Notes under the pieces: model-generated | Database searches by the model: none | Seen by the model: the letters and a program-made list of their open reading frames with translations, nothing else | Told to the model about the DNA's origin: nothing | In this document: positions 32,516 to 42,709 of the stretch, piece by piece | Layout: each line of letters begins with the position of its first letter | Position numbering within the stretch: position 1 is the stretch's first letter | Assembly (NCBI RefSeq): GCF_000227135.1 | Contig: NC_018245.1 | Coordinates: forward strand, 250,628 to 314,627 | Length of the DNA stretch: 64,000 nt | Direction of reading: 5' to 3' | DNA from: Leishmania donovani | Taxonomy: Eukaryota > Euglenozoa > Kinetoplastea > Trypanosomatida > Trypanosomatidae | Made by a program: the position numbers and the translations under genes

Positions 32516-33406
32516 GGATATCTACATCTGTGTGTATGTGCCCATGTATGTCTTGTTTTGCTCTTTTTTGCTGGTTTGCTTTCTTTTTGTTCGCTTTCCT
32601 TATGCTTGGTTGCTGTCATGCTCGACTCGTTGCCCTGGGTATGTTCTTCGCGCTTCTACCCACCCCGCCCCCTCACGAGCCCTCCCACCGCTCCCCTTTG
32701 CCCTTAACATCCACCAACACCCTATATTGTGTTCATGTTGATATATGCTCTGCTGCTCTGTGCGCGTTCGTGTGCTCTGTGTGTGTGCGTGTGTCTCTCT
32801 CTGTGTGGCTCTCTGACTCCCTGTGCACCTCTACAGGCTCCTTTCGAGGCGAAGAAGGAGAGAGCAAGGTTGCGAGAATGAACTATATCTTATTTGTGTG
32901 TGTTGTTTTGTTGGTTTCGCTGTTGGTGTATCTGAGGGAAGCGGGGGGCGCTTGCCTCACGTGATCGTGAGCAGACTCCTACTCCTCTTCCTCCTCACTC
33001 TTCCTCTCCTCACTCTCTACTTGTGTGCCGTCCTCTGCCCGCACTTCCTTTGCGTATGCCGCTATTCCGAGGGAGGCGGCGTACACACGAGAACGGGTGT
33101 AGCCGTATGCGCGTGTTCGTGCAGGGGTTGCATGTTTGTATGAGTACACCTCCATTATCGGTGTGCTGTGTGGTCTGCGGCAGCTAGACGACTTTCCTTC
33201 CGTCCCCACCAATCCACCAAACCCTTATACCTGCTAGCCCTTCCCTTCCCCCCTCTCTCTCGTTCTCATTGTTGCTTGTTGTTTTGTGTCGTTGCTGTAA
33301 GCCACTAACCACCACCACCACCATCACTGCCTCCACGACGTTTGCGTACCGCGTGCTCAACCGTCTCTGTGTCCCCTCTACTCTGCCGAGAACGAGGACG
33401 ACGGAT

Positions 33407-33421
33407 GGGTGGGTGGGTGGG
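33407..33421 (+). other. Potential G-quadruplex (four GGG runs with single-T loops)
   Basis: GGGTGGGTGGGTGGG occurs on the sense strand of the polycistronic unit, between the two citrate synthase genes. Short single-base loops are the most stable quadruplex class known in vitro. Whether it lies in a mature UTR is unknown. Confidence 0.6.
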
Positions 33422-36254
33422 TGCTGGAGAGATGGCAAAGAGGGGGAGAGCACAGCTTACACAAGCAGAACGGAGAGCAAAGACAAGTGTATCACTATCC
33501 AGCACACACACACACACACACGTAAAAAAAAAACGAAAAGTGAAACCCGCACACGCAACATGCATGGCATCGCCGCCAGTGCGAAGAGTGGCGGCGGTAC
33601 ATCTGTGGCGCTTATTTATCTGTGTTGGTGCGACGTGATAAGGCAGGGGGGCCTCTAAGTAACTGCCCGCCCCCCCCCTCCCCCAAAGAGAAATAAGCGC
33701 GCGTCCCTTGAAGAAGGACCCGTGAGAGAACAAAACGGATAGCGAAAAGGAGAAGATGTAAAAAAAAGAAAAACGAAAGGTGATGCCCCTCAGTGCTCCT
33801 CATGAACTCTACGATCACCTTTCCTTGCGATCATCGCGTACCAGCATATCACCTTCGCTGTTCGTGCTTGCGTGTGTGCGTCACAGCTTGGAGCACTTTG
33901 GAGGCGCAAAAAAAAAAAAATAAACCGAAAACGAAATAGAGGCGGAATGAGGGAGAGAGTTAAGATTCGTGCCACTCATCCCGCACCTTTCTCTCCTGCT
34001 CCTTCATATGTGTGTGGATCAGCATTTAGGAATGATCAAGGTACTAACGGTGGTGGTGGTCGTCGTCGTCGTGTCAGCGATGGAAACAGTGCCGCAACGT
34101 GCGGCAACGGATAAGCCATGGAGGCGCGCGACGCCTCGTCTCTGTCGCGTGTGCCTCTCTTCCCCCCTCCCCCTTTACCTCGCCGGCTCCTCTTCTTCGT
34201 TTTGTTTTTGGTGTGCATCAAGGCGAAACACCGTGCGTGTACACGCACGAGCACGCAAAGATAGAGGCCGACAGGCAGAGACAGACAGAGAGAGCGAGCG
34301 AGCGACGAGCACAAGTATTTGCATGTACACGCAGAAAGGAAGGCAGGTGTAAGTGTCTGTGTTTGCGTGAAAGAGTAAGCACAGCTGCACCGGCGGAATC
34401 CCTCTCCCTCTCCCTCTCGCACGCCATCACCGCACACGTGCCTGTGCGTGTGCGCGAACCTTGAGTTTGTGTGTGCATCGTTTTTTTTTTTTTCGGAGGG
34501 GGGGGGGTTATGTTCCTCTTTACAACCTGGCCATCTTTTTTCTTTTCGTGTCCGTGTGTTTGTATATGTGAGTGTGGTCCCGTGGTCTTCCCTTTCCCTT
34601 CCACACACAACACCCCCGGCCTGTCCCCATACCATCACGAAACAGCGACAACCCCTCATCCCGCTCCATGCACCCACCTCCTTCCGCTGTCCTTTCTTGC
34701 CACATTAAGCCTCGCGTGACTTCTCATCTGTATTCAAGCGCGGCAAAGGAGCAGGCGGGAAGCAGGGATATGCGCTCATGAACGGGTGCCCGAGCTTCGA
34801 GAGAAGGAACAACGCGATAAGCTCTGTGAGCCGGAGGAGGAGGGGGGCGGCCGTTCACGAGAAGGATGGCCATTCATGGAGCACCATTCTCTCGTCCTGA
34901 TGCGTGCTGTCATCGCCTTGTTTGTTGTCTGTGTGTGTGTGTGCGTGTGTGTTTTTCATGCTTCCTTGCATCGACTTCTTTTTTGATTTCTTTCTTTTCC
35001 CCCCTTTTTTCGTTCTGACAGGAGAGGAGGAGAGGCACCTACAAGTCGTCCATATGCATGGCCGCCGCCGCCACCACCAGCTCCTCCCATCGAGTCTCAC
35101 ACCCACTCATACTTGTGTGCATTCAAAGTTCTATCAAGCCATATTACATATATATGTATATTTCCTGTCGTCGTTGCTCTCTTTTTGTGGATGAACAGAC
35201 GTGAAGGAACACTCGCCTCTCTCCTCTCCTCTCATTCCCTCCCCACCCACTTCCACACACACACACACACAAATGAAGAACAGGAAAAACGGGATGGAGA
35301 GGACGACAGCATACATCACCTTCACATCGTTCTTGCGTTCTCCTTCGACTTGAGTGCGCGTTTCCGTGAAGGCTGTCTGCGGGCGCGTTGCAGCGCAAAG
35401 GGTGTGCAGGTGATCGATGAGGGTTTCGTCTCCCCTGTTGCTCGCCCCATCTCTCCTCCTTTTCGGCGCATCAGACCACATCCTCGCCACTTCATCCGTC
35501 GTTCAGTGTCCACACGTCTGCGGACACATGCGCGCGCGTGTGTGTGTGTGTGGGGGGGGGGGAAGGGGTCTGGTCATAGCAGAGACTGAGACGTTGGAGC
35601 AGAGAAAAGACAACGGGGCAGCGGCTCTCCCCAGCCGCCGCCCTCTCCTCTCGTCCTGCCATTTTCATTGAGCGCATCCCAGGGGGTGGAGCTTGTGTGC
35701 CCGCTGTGGTTGCCCCACCCAATCATTCACTACCCACTGCCCACACGCACACGCATGTTCGCGTGCTTTGTTGTCGGCTGCCGCTCTTCGCATGCACTCG
35801 ACTGCTATGGTGCCCTTGCGGTCTCTCTCCTCTCTCTCTGTCGCCACCAGGTATGGAGGAGAGGGCATATGCCGCTCATGAACCGTCTTTCTTCTTCTTC
35901 CGTCTTCACAACTGGCCATGGCATCCTCCTTTCTCTCGTGTCAAACACATTGCTGTGATAACACACACCTACCCATCTCCACGCTCATATATACACATGT
36001 GCACGTCCACATACACACACATGAAAAGATCTGCTTCGCCACTTGTGTGCTACACCTTTCTCTCTTTCGCGCGTGCTTTATTTTGCGCCCCGTCTCCTCC
36101 TCTCTCTCTGTTTTGCTTTTCTCTTCGTCTTGGGCCTTTACGATCCGCCGCATCCAAGCGAACTCGCGTGCGCTCTCGCTCTCGCTCTTTCCGTGTTCGT
36201 GTTTTTCTGCGCGTCACGCTACTACACACACGCACACACAGCCCCCTCCCTCCT

Positions 36255-36573
36255 CCTGCTCGTCTCTGAGTCGCCCCCTTTTTGCATCAGTTTTTTTTTT
36301 TGCGTATGGGCGGCTCACGTTAGCTGCCTCTCTTCACCTGCCTTCACCCCCCCCTTCACCCCGCACTCCCTCGCTTGCTGCTACTTGCACAACGGCAGCT
36401 CGCAGATATTTGCGCTCCCTTCTCGCACACGTACTGTGGAACCATGCGCGCTCTTCGCTGCTCCATAATTCGCGGCGTCGCCGGTCTCCGCATGGCGTCA
36501 TCGGTATTGGATGAGATGAAGGAGCAGATGCTGAGGCGCAGCAAAGAAGACCAGAAGAAGATCGACGACCTCA
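36255..36573 (+). repeat. Duplicated contig end (same as 36673-36991); includes a false citrate synthase fragment
   Basis: The 319 nt before the 99-N gap equal the 319 nt after it (offset 418). The unit contains the 5' flank of citrate synthase copy 2 and, from the ATG at 36444, its first 43 codons. This is best read as two unmerged contig ends, not a truncated third gene. Confidence 0.9.
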
Positions 36574-36672
36574 NNNNNNNNNNNNNNNNNNNNNNNNNNN
36601 NNNNNNNNNNNNNNNNNNNNNNNNNNNNNNNNNNNNNNNNNNNNNNNNNNNNNNNNNNNNNNNNNNNNNNNN
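36574..36672. other. Assembly gap (99 N) between overlapping contig ends
   Basis: Placeholder gap of the same 99-nt size as four others in the window; the flanks are identical to one another. Confidence 0.97.
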
Positions 36673-36861
36673 CCTGCTCGTCTCTGAGTCGCCCCCTTTT
36701 TGCATCAGTTTTTTTTTTTGCGTATGGGCGGCTCACGTTAGCTGCCTCTCTTCACCTGCCTTCACCCCCCCCTTCACCCCGCACTCCCTCGCTTGCTGCT
36801 ACTTGCACAACGGCAGCTCGCAGATATTTGCGCTCCCTTCTCGCACACGTACTGTGGAACC

Positions 36862-38674
36862 ATGCGCGCTCTTCGCTGCTCCATAATTCGCGGCGTCGCC
36901 GGTCTCCGCATGGCGTCATCGGTATTGGATGAGATGAAGGAGCAGATGCTGAGGCGCAGCAAAGAAGACCAGAAGAAGATCGACGACCTCAGGAAGAAGC
37001 ACGGCCATGAGAAGCTGTGCGACGCCACCATCGATGCGGTGTACGGCGGCATGCGTGGCATCACCGGCCTCGTGTACGAGCCATCACTGCTGGACTCCGC
37101 GGAGGGCATCCGCTTCCGCGGCCTCACGATCCTGGAGTGCCAGGAGATGCTGCCCAAAGCGCCGGGCGGCAAGGAGCCGCTGCCGGAGGCGATGTTCTGG
37201 CTGCTGATGACCGGCGAGGTGCCGACGGAGGAGCAGGCAAGGGGCCTGAACGCGGAGCTGCACCGTCGCGTCGACCCCGAGGCGATTGCCGCGGCGCAGA
37301 AGGCGATCGCGGCGCTGCCGAAGAACGCGCACCCGATGACGGCGTTCAGTGTGGGCGTGCTTGCGCTGCAGACCTACTCGAAGTTTGCTGCGGCTTATGC
37401 GGCGGGCAAGTCGAACAAGAAGACGTACTGGGAGTACGCGCTGGAGGACTCGCTGGACATGCTGGCGCGCACGCCGGCGGTGGTGGCGATGATCTACAAC
37501 CGCGAGACCAAGGGCCAGGTGGAGTTGGCCGCACCGAGCAACAGCGACCTGGACTGGGCGGCGAACTTTGCGAAAATGTTGGGCTTCCATGACGAGGAGT
37601 TCCGGGAGTGCATGCGTCTGTACCTGTCTGTCCACGCCGACCACGAGGGCGGAAACGTGTCGGCACACACGACGACGCTGGTTGCGTCGGCGCTGAGCGA
37701 CCCCTACCTCGCCTTCAGCGCTGGCCTGAACGGTCTTGCTGGCCCGCTGCATGGGCTGGCGAACCAGGAGGTGCTGAATTACTTGCTCAGCATGCAGGAG
37801 CGTGTGAAGGCGGACGGCGTGAACGTGCATGATNNNNNNNNNNNNNNNNNNNNNNNNNNNNNNNNNNNNNNNNNNNNNNNNNNNNNNNNNNNNNNNNNNN
37901 NNNNNNNNNNNNNNNNNNNNNNNNNNNNNNNNACCGAGCAACAGCGACCTGGACTGGGCGGCGAACTTTGCGAACATGTTGGGCTTCCATGACGAGGAGT
38001 TCCGGGAGTGCATGCGTCTGTACCTGTCTGTCCACGCCGACCACGAGGGCGGAAACGTGTCGGCACACACGACGACGCTGGTTGCGTCGGCGCTGAGCGA
38101 CCCCTACCTCGCCTTCAGCGCTGGCCTGAACGGTCTTGCTGGCCCGCTGCATGGGCTGGCGAACCAGGAGGTGCTGAATTACTTGCTCAGCATGCAGGAG
38201 CGTGTGAAGGCGGACGGCGTGAACGTGCATGATGAGGCAGCGCTGGAGAAAGCGCTGACCAAGTACACGTGGGAGCTGCTCAACTCCGGCCAGGTGGTGC
38301 CCGGCTACGGCCACGCGGTGCTGCGCAAGGTGGACCCGCGCTACACCTGTCTGCGCAACTTCTGTCTGCGCCACAACTTCCAGGACGACCTGTTCAAGCT
38401 GGTTAACACCATCTACAAGATCATGCCCGGCATCCTGAAGGAGCACGGCAAGACCAAGAACCCCTACCCCAACGTCGACGCGCACTCCGGCGTGCTACTG
38501 CAGCATTACGGACTGACAGATCAGAACTGCTACCCGGTGCTTTTTGGCCTGTCGCGCCAGATGGGCGTATTGGCCGGCGTCGTCTGGGACCGCCTGCAGG
38601 GCCGCCCGCTCGAGCGTCCGAAGTCGACCACGACGGAGATGCTCGCAAAGAAATACCTGTGCAACTCCTTGTGA
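36862..38674 (+). CDS. Citrate synthase, mitochondrial, copy 2 (contains a gap and a duplicated 301-nt segment)
   Basis: The frame carries the whole enzyme: presequence-like N-terminus, HADHEGGNVSAHT with the first active-site His, LAGPLHGLANQEVL, VVPGYGHAVLRK with the second His, and VDAHSGVLLQHYG with the catalytic Asp. A 99-N gap at 37834-37932 is flanked by the same 301 nt on each side (37533-37833 and 37933-38233). Removing gap and overlap leaves 1,413 nt, i.e. 470 residues, a normal length. The two overlap copies differ at 37575/37975 (Lys versus Asn codon; Asn fits the family). Compared with copy 1 it has Leu for Gln in YTCxRNF, and Cys and Pro for Tyr and Thr in QNxYxVLFG, positions usually conserved. 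Confidence 0.93.
37533..37833 (+). repeat. Duplicated contig end within citrate synthase copy 2 (same as 37933-38233)
   Basis: These 301 nt reappear after the gap at an offset of 400, with one base difference found (A at 37575 versus C at 37975). This is an assembly artefact. Confidence 0.92.
37834..37932. other. Assembly gap (99 N) inside citrate synthase copy 2
   Basis: Placeholder gap between overlapping contig ends; the true gap size is probably negative (an overlap). Confidence 0.97.
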
Positions 38675-40145
38675 GGCAGCGTGAGGTCATGTACGCTTGG
38701 CGGACAGGCCAGGGAGACAGAGGAGGAGATTGGGGCGAAGGGGGTTTGAGGAAAGTGCAGCGAGAGTTGGGCGCTTGAGCGAAGGAACTTGTTGAGGTGT
38801 GCCTGTTTCGTGCGTTGTATCCACTCCTTCCTGCTCCGTGCAGATCGCGCTTGTTGATGAGCAGCGCGAGCACGTGTGGCCACATCCCCCATCCCCGGCC
38901 CCACCCCCTTGCTGCTATGGCAAGGCGATGTTTCGATTTGTCCCCTCACTTGCCGATAGAGAGGGTGGCAGGGATGGGGGTGCGCGGGCGTTGTGGTGAA
39001 GCAGATCAGGGTACGCACTCGCAGTCCGCAGGTAGTCTTCGGTTCATTTTTTGAGGGACAGGCACCCATGGCAAGGCAGATGGTGAATGCGATGCCCTCA
39101 TCCCCGCCCCCCCCTCCTCTGCTCCGTCCTCATCTCATGAACTGTAAAATGCGTAGTACGAACGAGATGCGCTTTACGAAGAGGAAGATGAGGGACACAC
39201 GTGTTGCCCCTAGTTTTCGGCAACGATAGCGAGCGTGCATGTGCACGCTCGCGCCTGCACACACCACAGTTCTCTTTGTGTATTGTTACGTCTTTCCTTG
39301 TTGATGTTCCTTTGCTGCTCTTGTTTTTTTTTTTCGTGTGTGTTTACCATCATCATCATCGCTTCCTCACATCTGCATAAATAACAATCCCCCTACCCCT
39401 CTCCCGAAAAAGCAAAAAAAAAAAACAAGAAAACGTCTTTTCGCGCTTCCCTACTCCTTCGCTTCATCTCACTCCCGTACTCTCTCCCCCTCCCTCCCCT
39501 CCCCCCCTGCCCTGTATGTTGCGTCTGCACCCATCATCATCCTTCATCGTGATCCGTAGCATTGCACGTGCATCTTCTTCCGTTTTTGTTTTTGTTTGGC
39601 TGCGTCCGCTCGTATTGTTTCGTATTCGGAGGGAAGGGGAAGGGAGGGGAGGCTTCGCGATGCCGGGTTTGCGTCCGCTCTTTTTCGATTTTTTTTTCGA
39701 GTACGTCTTTGCTTCTTTCTGCACTGCTGATAACTTATTGTCTTTTGTTGTTATTTTTGTTTCCTACCGTGTCGCGGAGGATGCTGGCCATCTAGCCGCG
39801 GTACGAGAGCTCAGTGCTCACACACCCTTTCTGGGGGCGCCGAGCAGCTTGCAGCCTGCTTTCGGTTATGGCTAAGGACTCGCGGCGTCGCCGGACAGAG
39901 TGGGGCTGACGCTGTGCCGACGCTACCTGCGGTCATGATCACGTGTGGACCACCTCACTACAAATTGCGTTTATCATTCAACAGGCATAGAAAGCGATGA
40001 GTTCTTTGTGCACGGGCACGTTATTATCTACAGGTCCCTTTCCGCTTGGCACAGCCACATCTGGCAAAGGCGTGCGAATTCAGGAGAGGGTCGAACACCC
40101 CATGCCGCCGCAGACACATAGCAGTGTCCCGCCTGTGGCGGCACG

Positions 40146-40485
40146 TGTGGGCAAGCCACCCAGAGACGCCACCCTCAATGGCATCGACTGGAATGGAAAG
40201 GGAAGACAGCGAGTCCCCTCCCCAGGCAGCCACCTCGTCCTGAACAAGGTCCCGGGATGCAGGAATGCGTGCACTGTGCGCACGCGCTGTCAAGTACAGC
40301 TGGCACGGCGTATCGCATCCGCGCGGGGCATCCAGAGGTCGGAAGAGCAACAGTGATGGGCGAAGAAGGCGCGAGGTAATCCATACCGATCAGCCCCAAC
40401 GTGCATGCATGTGCGCGGCGCGTCCGGCGCCTCCTACGTCCGACCGGGTGGGCTGATGCGGCAGAGATGCCGCATGCATGACGAG
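40146..40485 (+). repeat. Duplicated contig end (same as 40585-40924)
   Basis: The 340 nt before the gap equal the 340 nt after it, offset 439. They belong to the 442-nt repeat, so this is not a third copy but an unmerged overlap. Confidence 0.9.
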
Positions 40486-40584
40486 NNNNNNNNNNNNNNN
40501 NNNNNNNNNNNNNNNNNNNNNNNNNNNNNNNNNNNNNNNNNNNNNNNNNNNNNNNNNNNNNNNNNNNNNNNNNNNNNNNNNNNN
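40486..40584. other. Assembly gap (99 N)
   Basis: Placeholder gap between identical contig ends. Confidence 0.97.
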
Positions 40585-41026
40585 TGTGGGCAAGCCACCC
40601 AGAGACGCCACCCTCAATGGCATCGACTGGAATGGAAAGGGAAGACAGCGAGTCCCCTCCCCAGGCAGCCACCTCGTCCTGAACAAGGTCCCGGGATGCA
40701 GGAATGCGTGCACTGTGCGCACGCGCTGTCAAGTACAGCTGGCACGGCGTATCGCATCCGCGCGGGGCATCCAGAGGTCGGAAGAGCAACAGTGATGGGC
40801 GAAGAAGGCGCGAGGTAATCCATACCGATCAGCCCCAACGTGCATGCATGTGCGCGGCGCGTCCGGCGCCTCCTACGTCCGACCGGGTGGGCTGATGCGG
40901 CAGAGATGCCGCATGCATGACGAGAGCACCCCGAGCTACACCATCGAGTCCTCCAGACTTTGGTGTGGAGAGTCTCCACACCATATGATGACCTGCCGCG
41001 GCTTGAAGCGACTCGGGAGGGGGAGC
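40585..41026 (+). repeat. 442-nt inverted repeat, copy B
   Basis: Reverse complement of 20273-20714, with one base difference found by eye. Homology starts at TGTGGGCAAG and stops after GGGGGAGC; both flanks are unrelated to those of copy A. Confidence 0.9.
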
Positions 41027-41048
41027 GTGACTTGGAGGCAGGGTGCGC

Positions 41049-41402
41049 AGGATCTCGGAGGGCCCTGGCCCGAGGCTGGCCAACTTCCTCGCTGAGCTCA
41101 TGTGGCATGCACCTCCACCACCCCCTTATTACCCGCACGACGGATTCCACCGCCTCCGTCCTCGAGCAGGACTCTCGAGGTGGCCCGCATCGATCAAGCC
41201 ATGCTGTCCACCCGGGGTCTCCGTCTGACGCCGGCCGCGCAGCACGCACCCGAAGAAGGGACGAGAAAGGCCAAGAAGCGCCTGCTAGACGCATGGCCCG
41301 GCTCGACGGCAGGGCGGCTTGTTCTGGTCGATCAGGGCTTAGCCAGAGACGGGTGAGCTGTGACTGTGTGTGTGTGTGTGCGTGTATATGCGCTGACTTG
41401 TT
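41049..41402 (+). repeat. Duplicated contig end (same as 41502-41851)
   Basis: The 354 nt before the gap reappear after it. The GT microsatellite near the end is four bases longer in the left copy (eight versus six TG units), which may be why the ends were not merged. Confidence 0.9.
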
Positions 41403-41501
41403 NNNNNNNNNNNNNNNNNNNNNNNNNNNNNNNNNNNNNNNNNNNNNNNNNNNNNNNNNNNNNNNNNNNNNNNNNNNNNNNNNNNNNNNNNNNNNNNNNN
41501 N
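41403..41501. other. Assembly gap (99 N)
   Basis: Placeholder gap between overlapping contig ends. Confidence 0.97.
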
Positions 41502-42693
41502 AGGATCTCGGAGGGCCCTGGCCCGAGGCTGGCCAACTTCCTCGCTGAGCTCATGTGGCATGCACCTCCACCACCCCCTTATTACCCGCACGACGGATTC
41601 CACCGCCTCCGTCCTCGAGCAGGACTCTCGAGGTGGCCCGCATCGATCAAGCCATGCTGTCCACCCGGGGTCTCCGTCTGACGCCGGCCGCGCAGCACGC
41701 ACCCGAAGAAGGGACGAGAAAGGCCAAGAAGCGCCTGCTAGACGCATGGCCCGGCTCGACGGCAGGGCGGCTTGTTCTGGTCGATCAGGGCTTAGCCAGA
41801 GACGGGTGAGCTGTGACTGTGTGTGTGTGCGTGTATATGCGCTGACTTGTTCGCGGCTGGGAATGAGCGCACTGGGGAGAAAAATGGCACGTGTTGGTGT
41901 ATAATGCATGCTTTCTGCGGCAAGGTCTCGGGCAAGGAGCACAGAGGAAATGGAAGGAGAGAGGGGGAGGGGACTGGAGGGGATAGCTGCATCAACGTCC
42001 AGACGAGCTACCACCATCAGCGCTGCAGCCCTACTGCCCCCCCTTCATCCACAAGCAGCCCTCCCTTGTCCCTCTGCTGCGGCCTTGTCTCCGCCCTCCT
42101 GCTCATATGTTCGCTTTTTTTTTGCTACTCTCCTTACTGGGCGTCTTCCTTTTAGGTTTTTGGTTTTACTACCCGCCCTTCGCACTTCACCCTTTACTTC
42201 TCCCTTCGTTCCCCTCCTCCTTAGCTGTTGTGCCTTTTTACGTGAGACCTGCAAGCGAAATAATCCTCTGTACTTTGTGTGTCCTTGTCCGCGATACTTT
42301 TCCCTTCTGAGCGTGCTTCATGTCCTTGGCTGTGTCTGCATCTGCGCTGGTTTGTGTGTGTGTGTTCTCCCTCTTATTCTACTCTTCCTCGGTGTCCCTT
42401 GGTTCTGTTTTGCGTTTTTGAGCTTATTGTATATGTCGTTTCTCTCCGCTACCACACACCCTTCTCTGCTACTACAGCTCGTCCCTCCCTCTTTCAGCGC
42501 TTCTCTTTTTTTCTTGACGTCTGAAGAGACGTAGTGATATATAGTTCCATAGATCGGAAGCGTTCGTGGTCGGCGACCTCCACCCCTTGGCCTTCTTTTG
42601 GTGAGCTCTGCTTTTTTTTTTCGTCTTGGGGTTGTGTCCACCTTGACCGCCGGTATCTGTGTCTGTCTGTGTGTTATGCCATGTTGCCTGGAG

Positions 42694-42709
42694 ATATATA
42701 TATATATAT
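42694..42709. repeat. (AT)n microsatellite
   Basis: Short AT run followed by ATGG repeats in the spacer upstream of the 1,693-residue gene. Confidence 0.85.

Larger units (their letters stand above)
31995..36861. other. Intergenic region between the citrate synthase genes
   Basis: About 4.5 kb of real spacer plus a duplicated contig end at the right. The first ~57 nt after the stop match the 3' flank of copy 2; after that the sequences are unrelated. It holds a long (TA)n block (32481-32515), a perfect four-run G-tract (33407-33421), poly-A and poly-G tracts, and CA/GT runs. No gene is seen. Confidence 0.6.
39780..41860 (+). mobile_element. Probable retroposon-derived block containing 442-nt repeat copy B
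   Basis: The composition contrasts with the simple-sequence spacers on both sides: GC-rich, non-repetitive, stops in all frames once assembly duplications are discounted. It contains the inverted copy of the 442-nt repeat that at the other locus adjoins a reverse-transcriptase remnant. No reverse-transcriptase motif is visible here, so it would be a truncated or different element sharing the same 3' module. Borders are approximate. Confidence 0.45.

Noticed and set aside
35520..35575. Regulatory element at the GT/poly-G run
   Set aside because: Simple-sequence tract of a kind scattered through all the spacers; no specific evidence.
36444..36573. Truncated third citrate synthase copy
   Set aside because: Identical, together with its upstream flank, to 36862-36991; it ends in a 99-N gap. 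Unmerged contig end, not a pseudogene.
41049..41851. Tandem duplication of a GC-rich segment
   Set aside because: The copies straddle a 99-N placeholder and differ only in GT-repeat length; explained by failed contig merging.
40614..42017. 467-codon minus-strand frame
   Set aside because: Runs through an N gap and two copies of the same contig end; the repeated protein segment is an assembly artefact.
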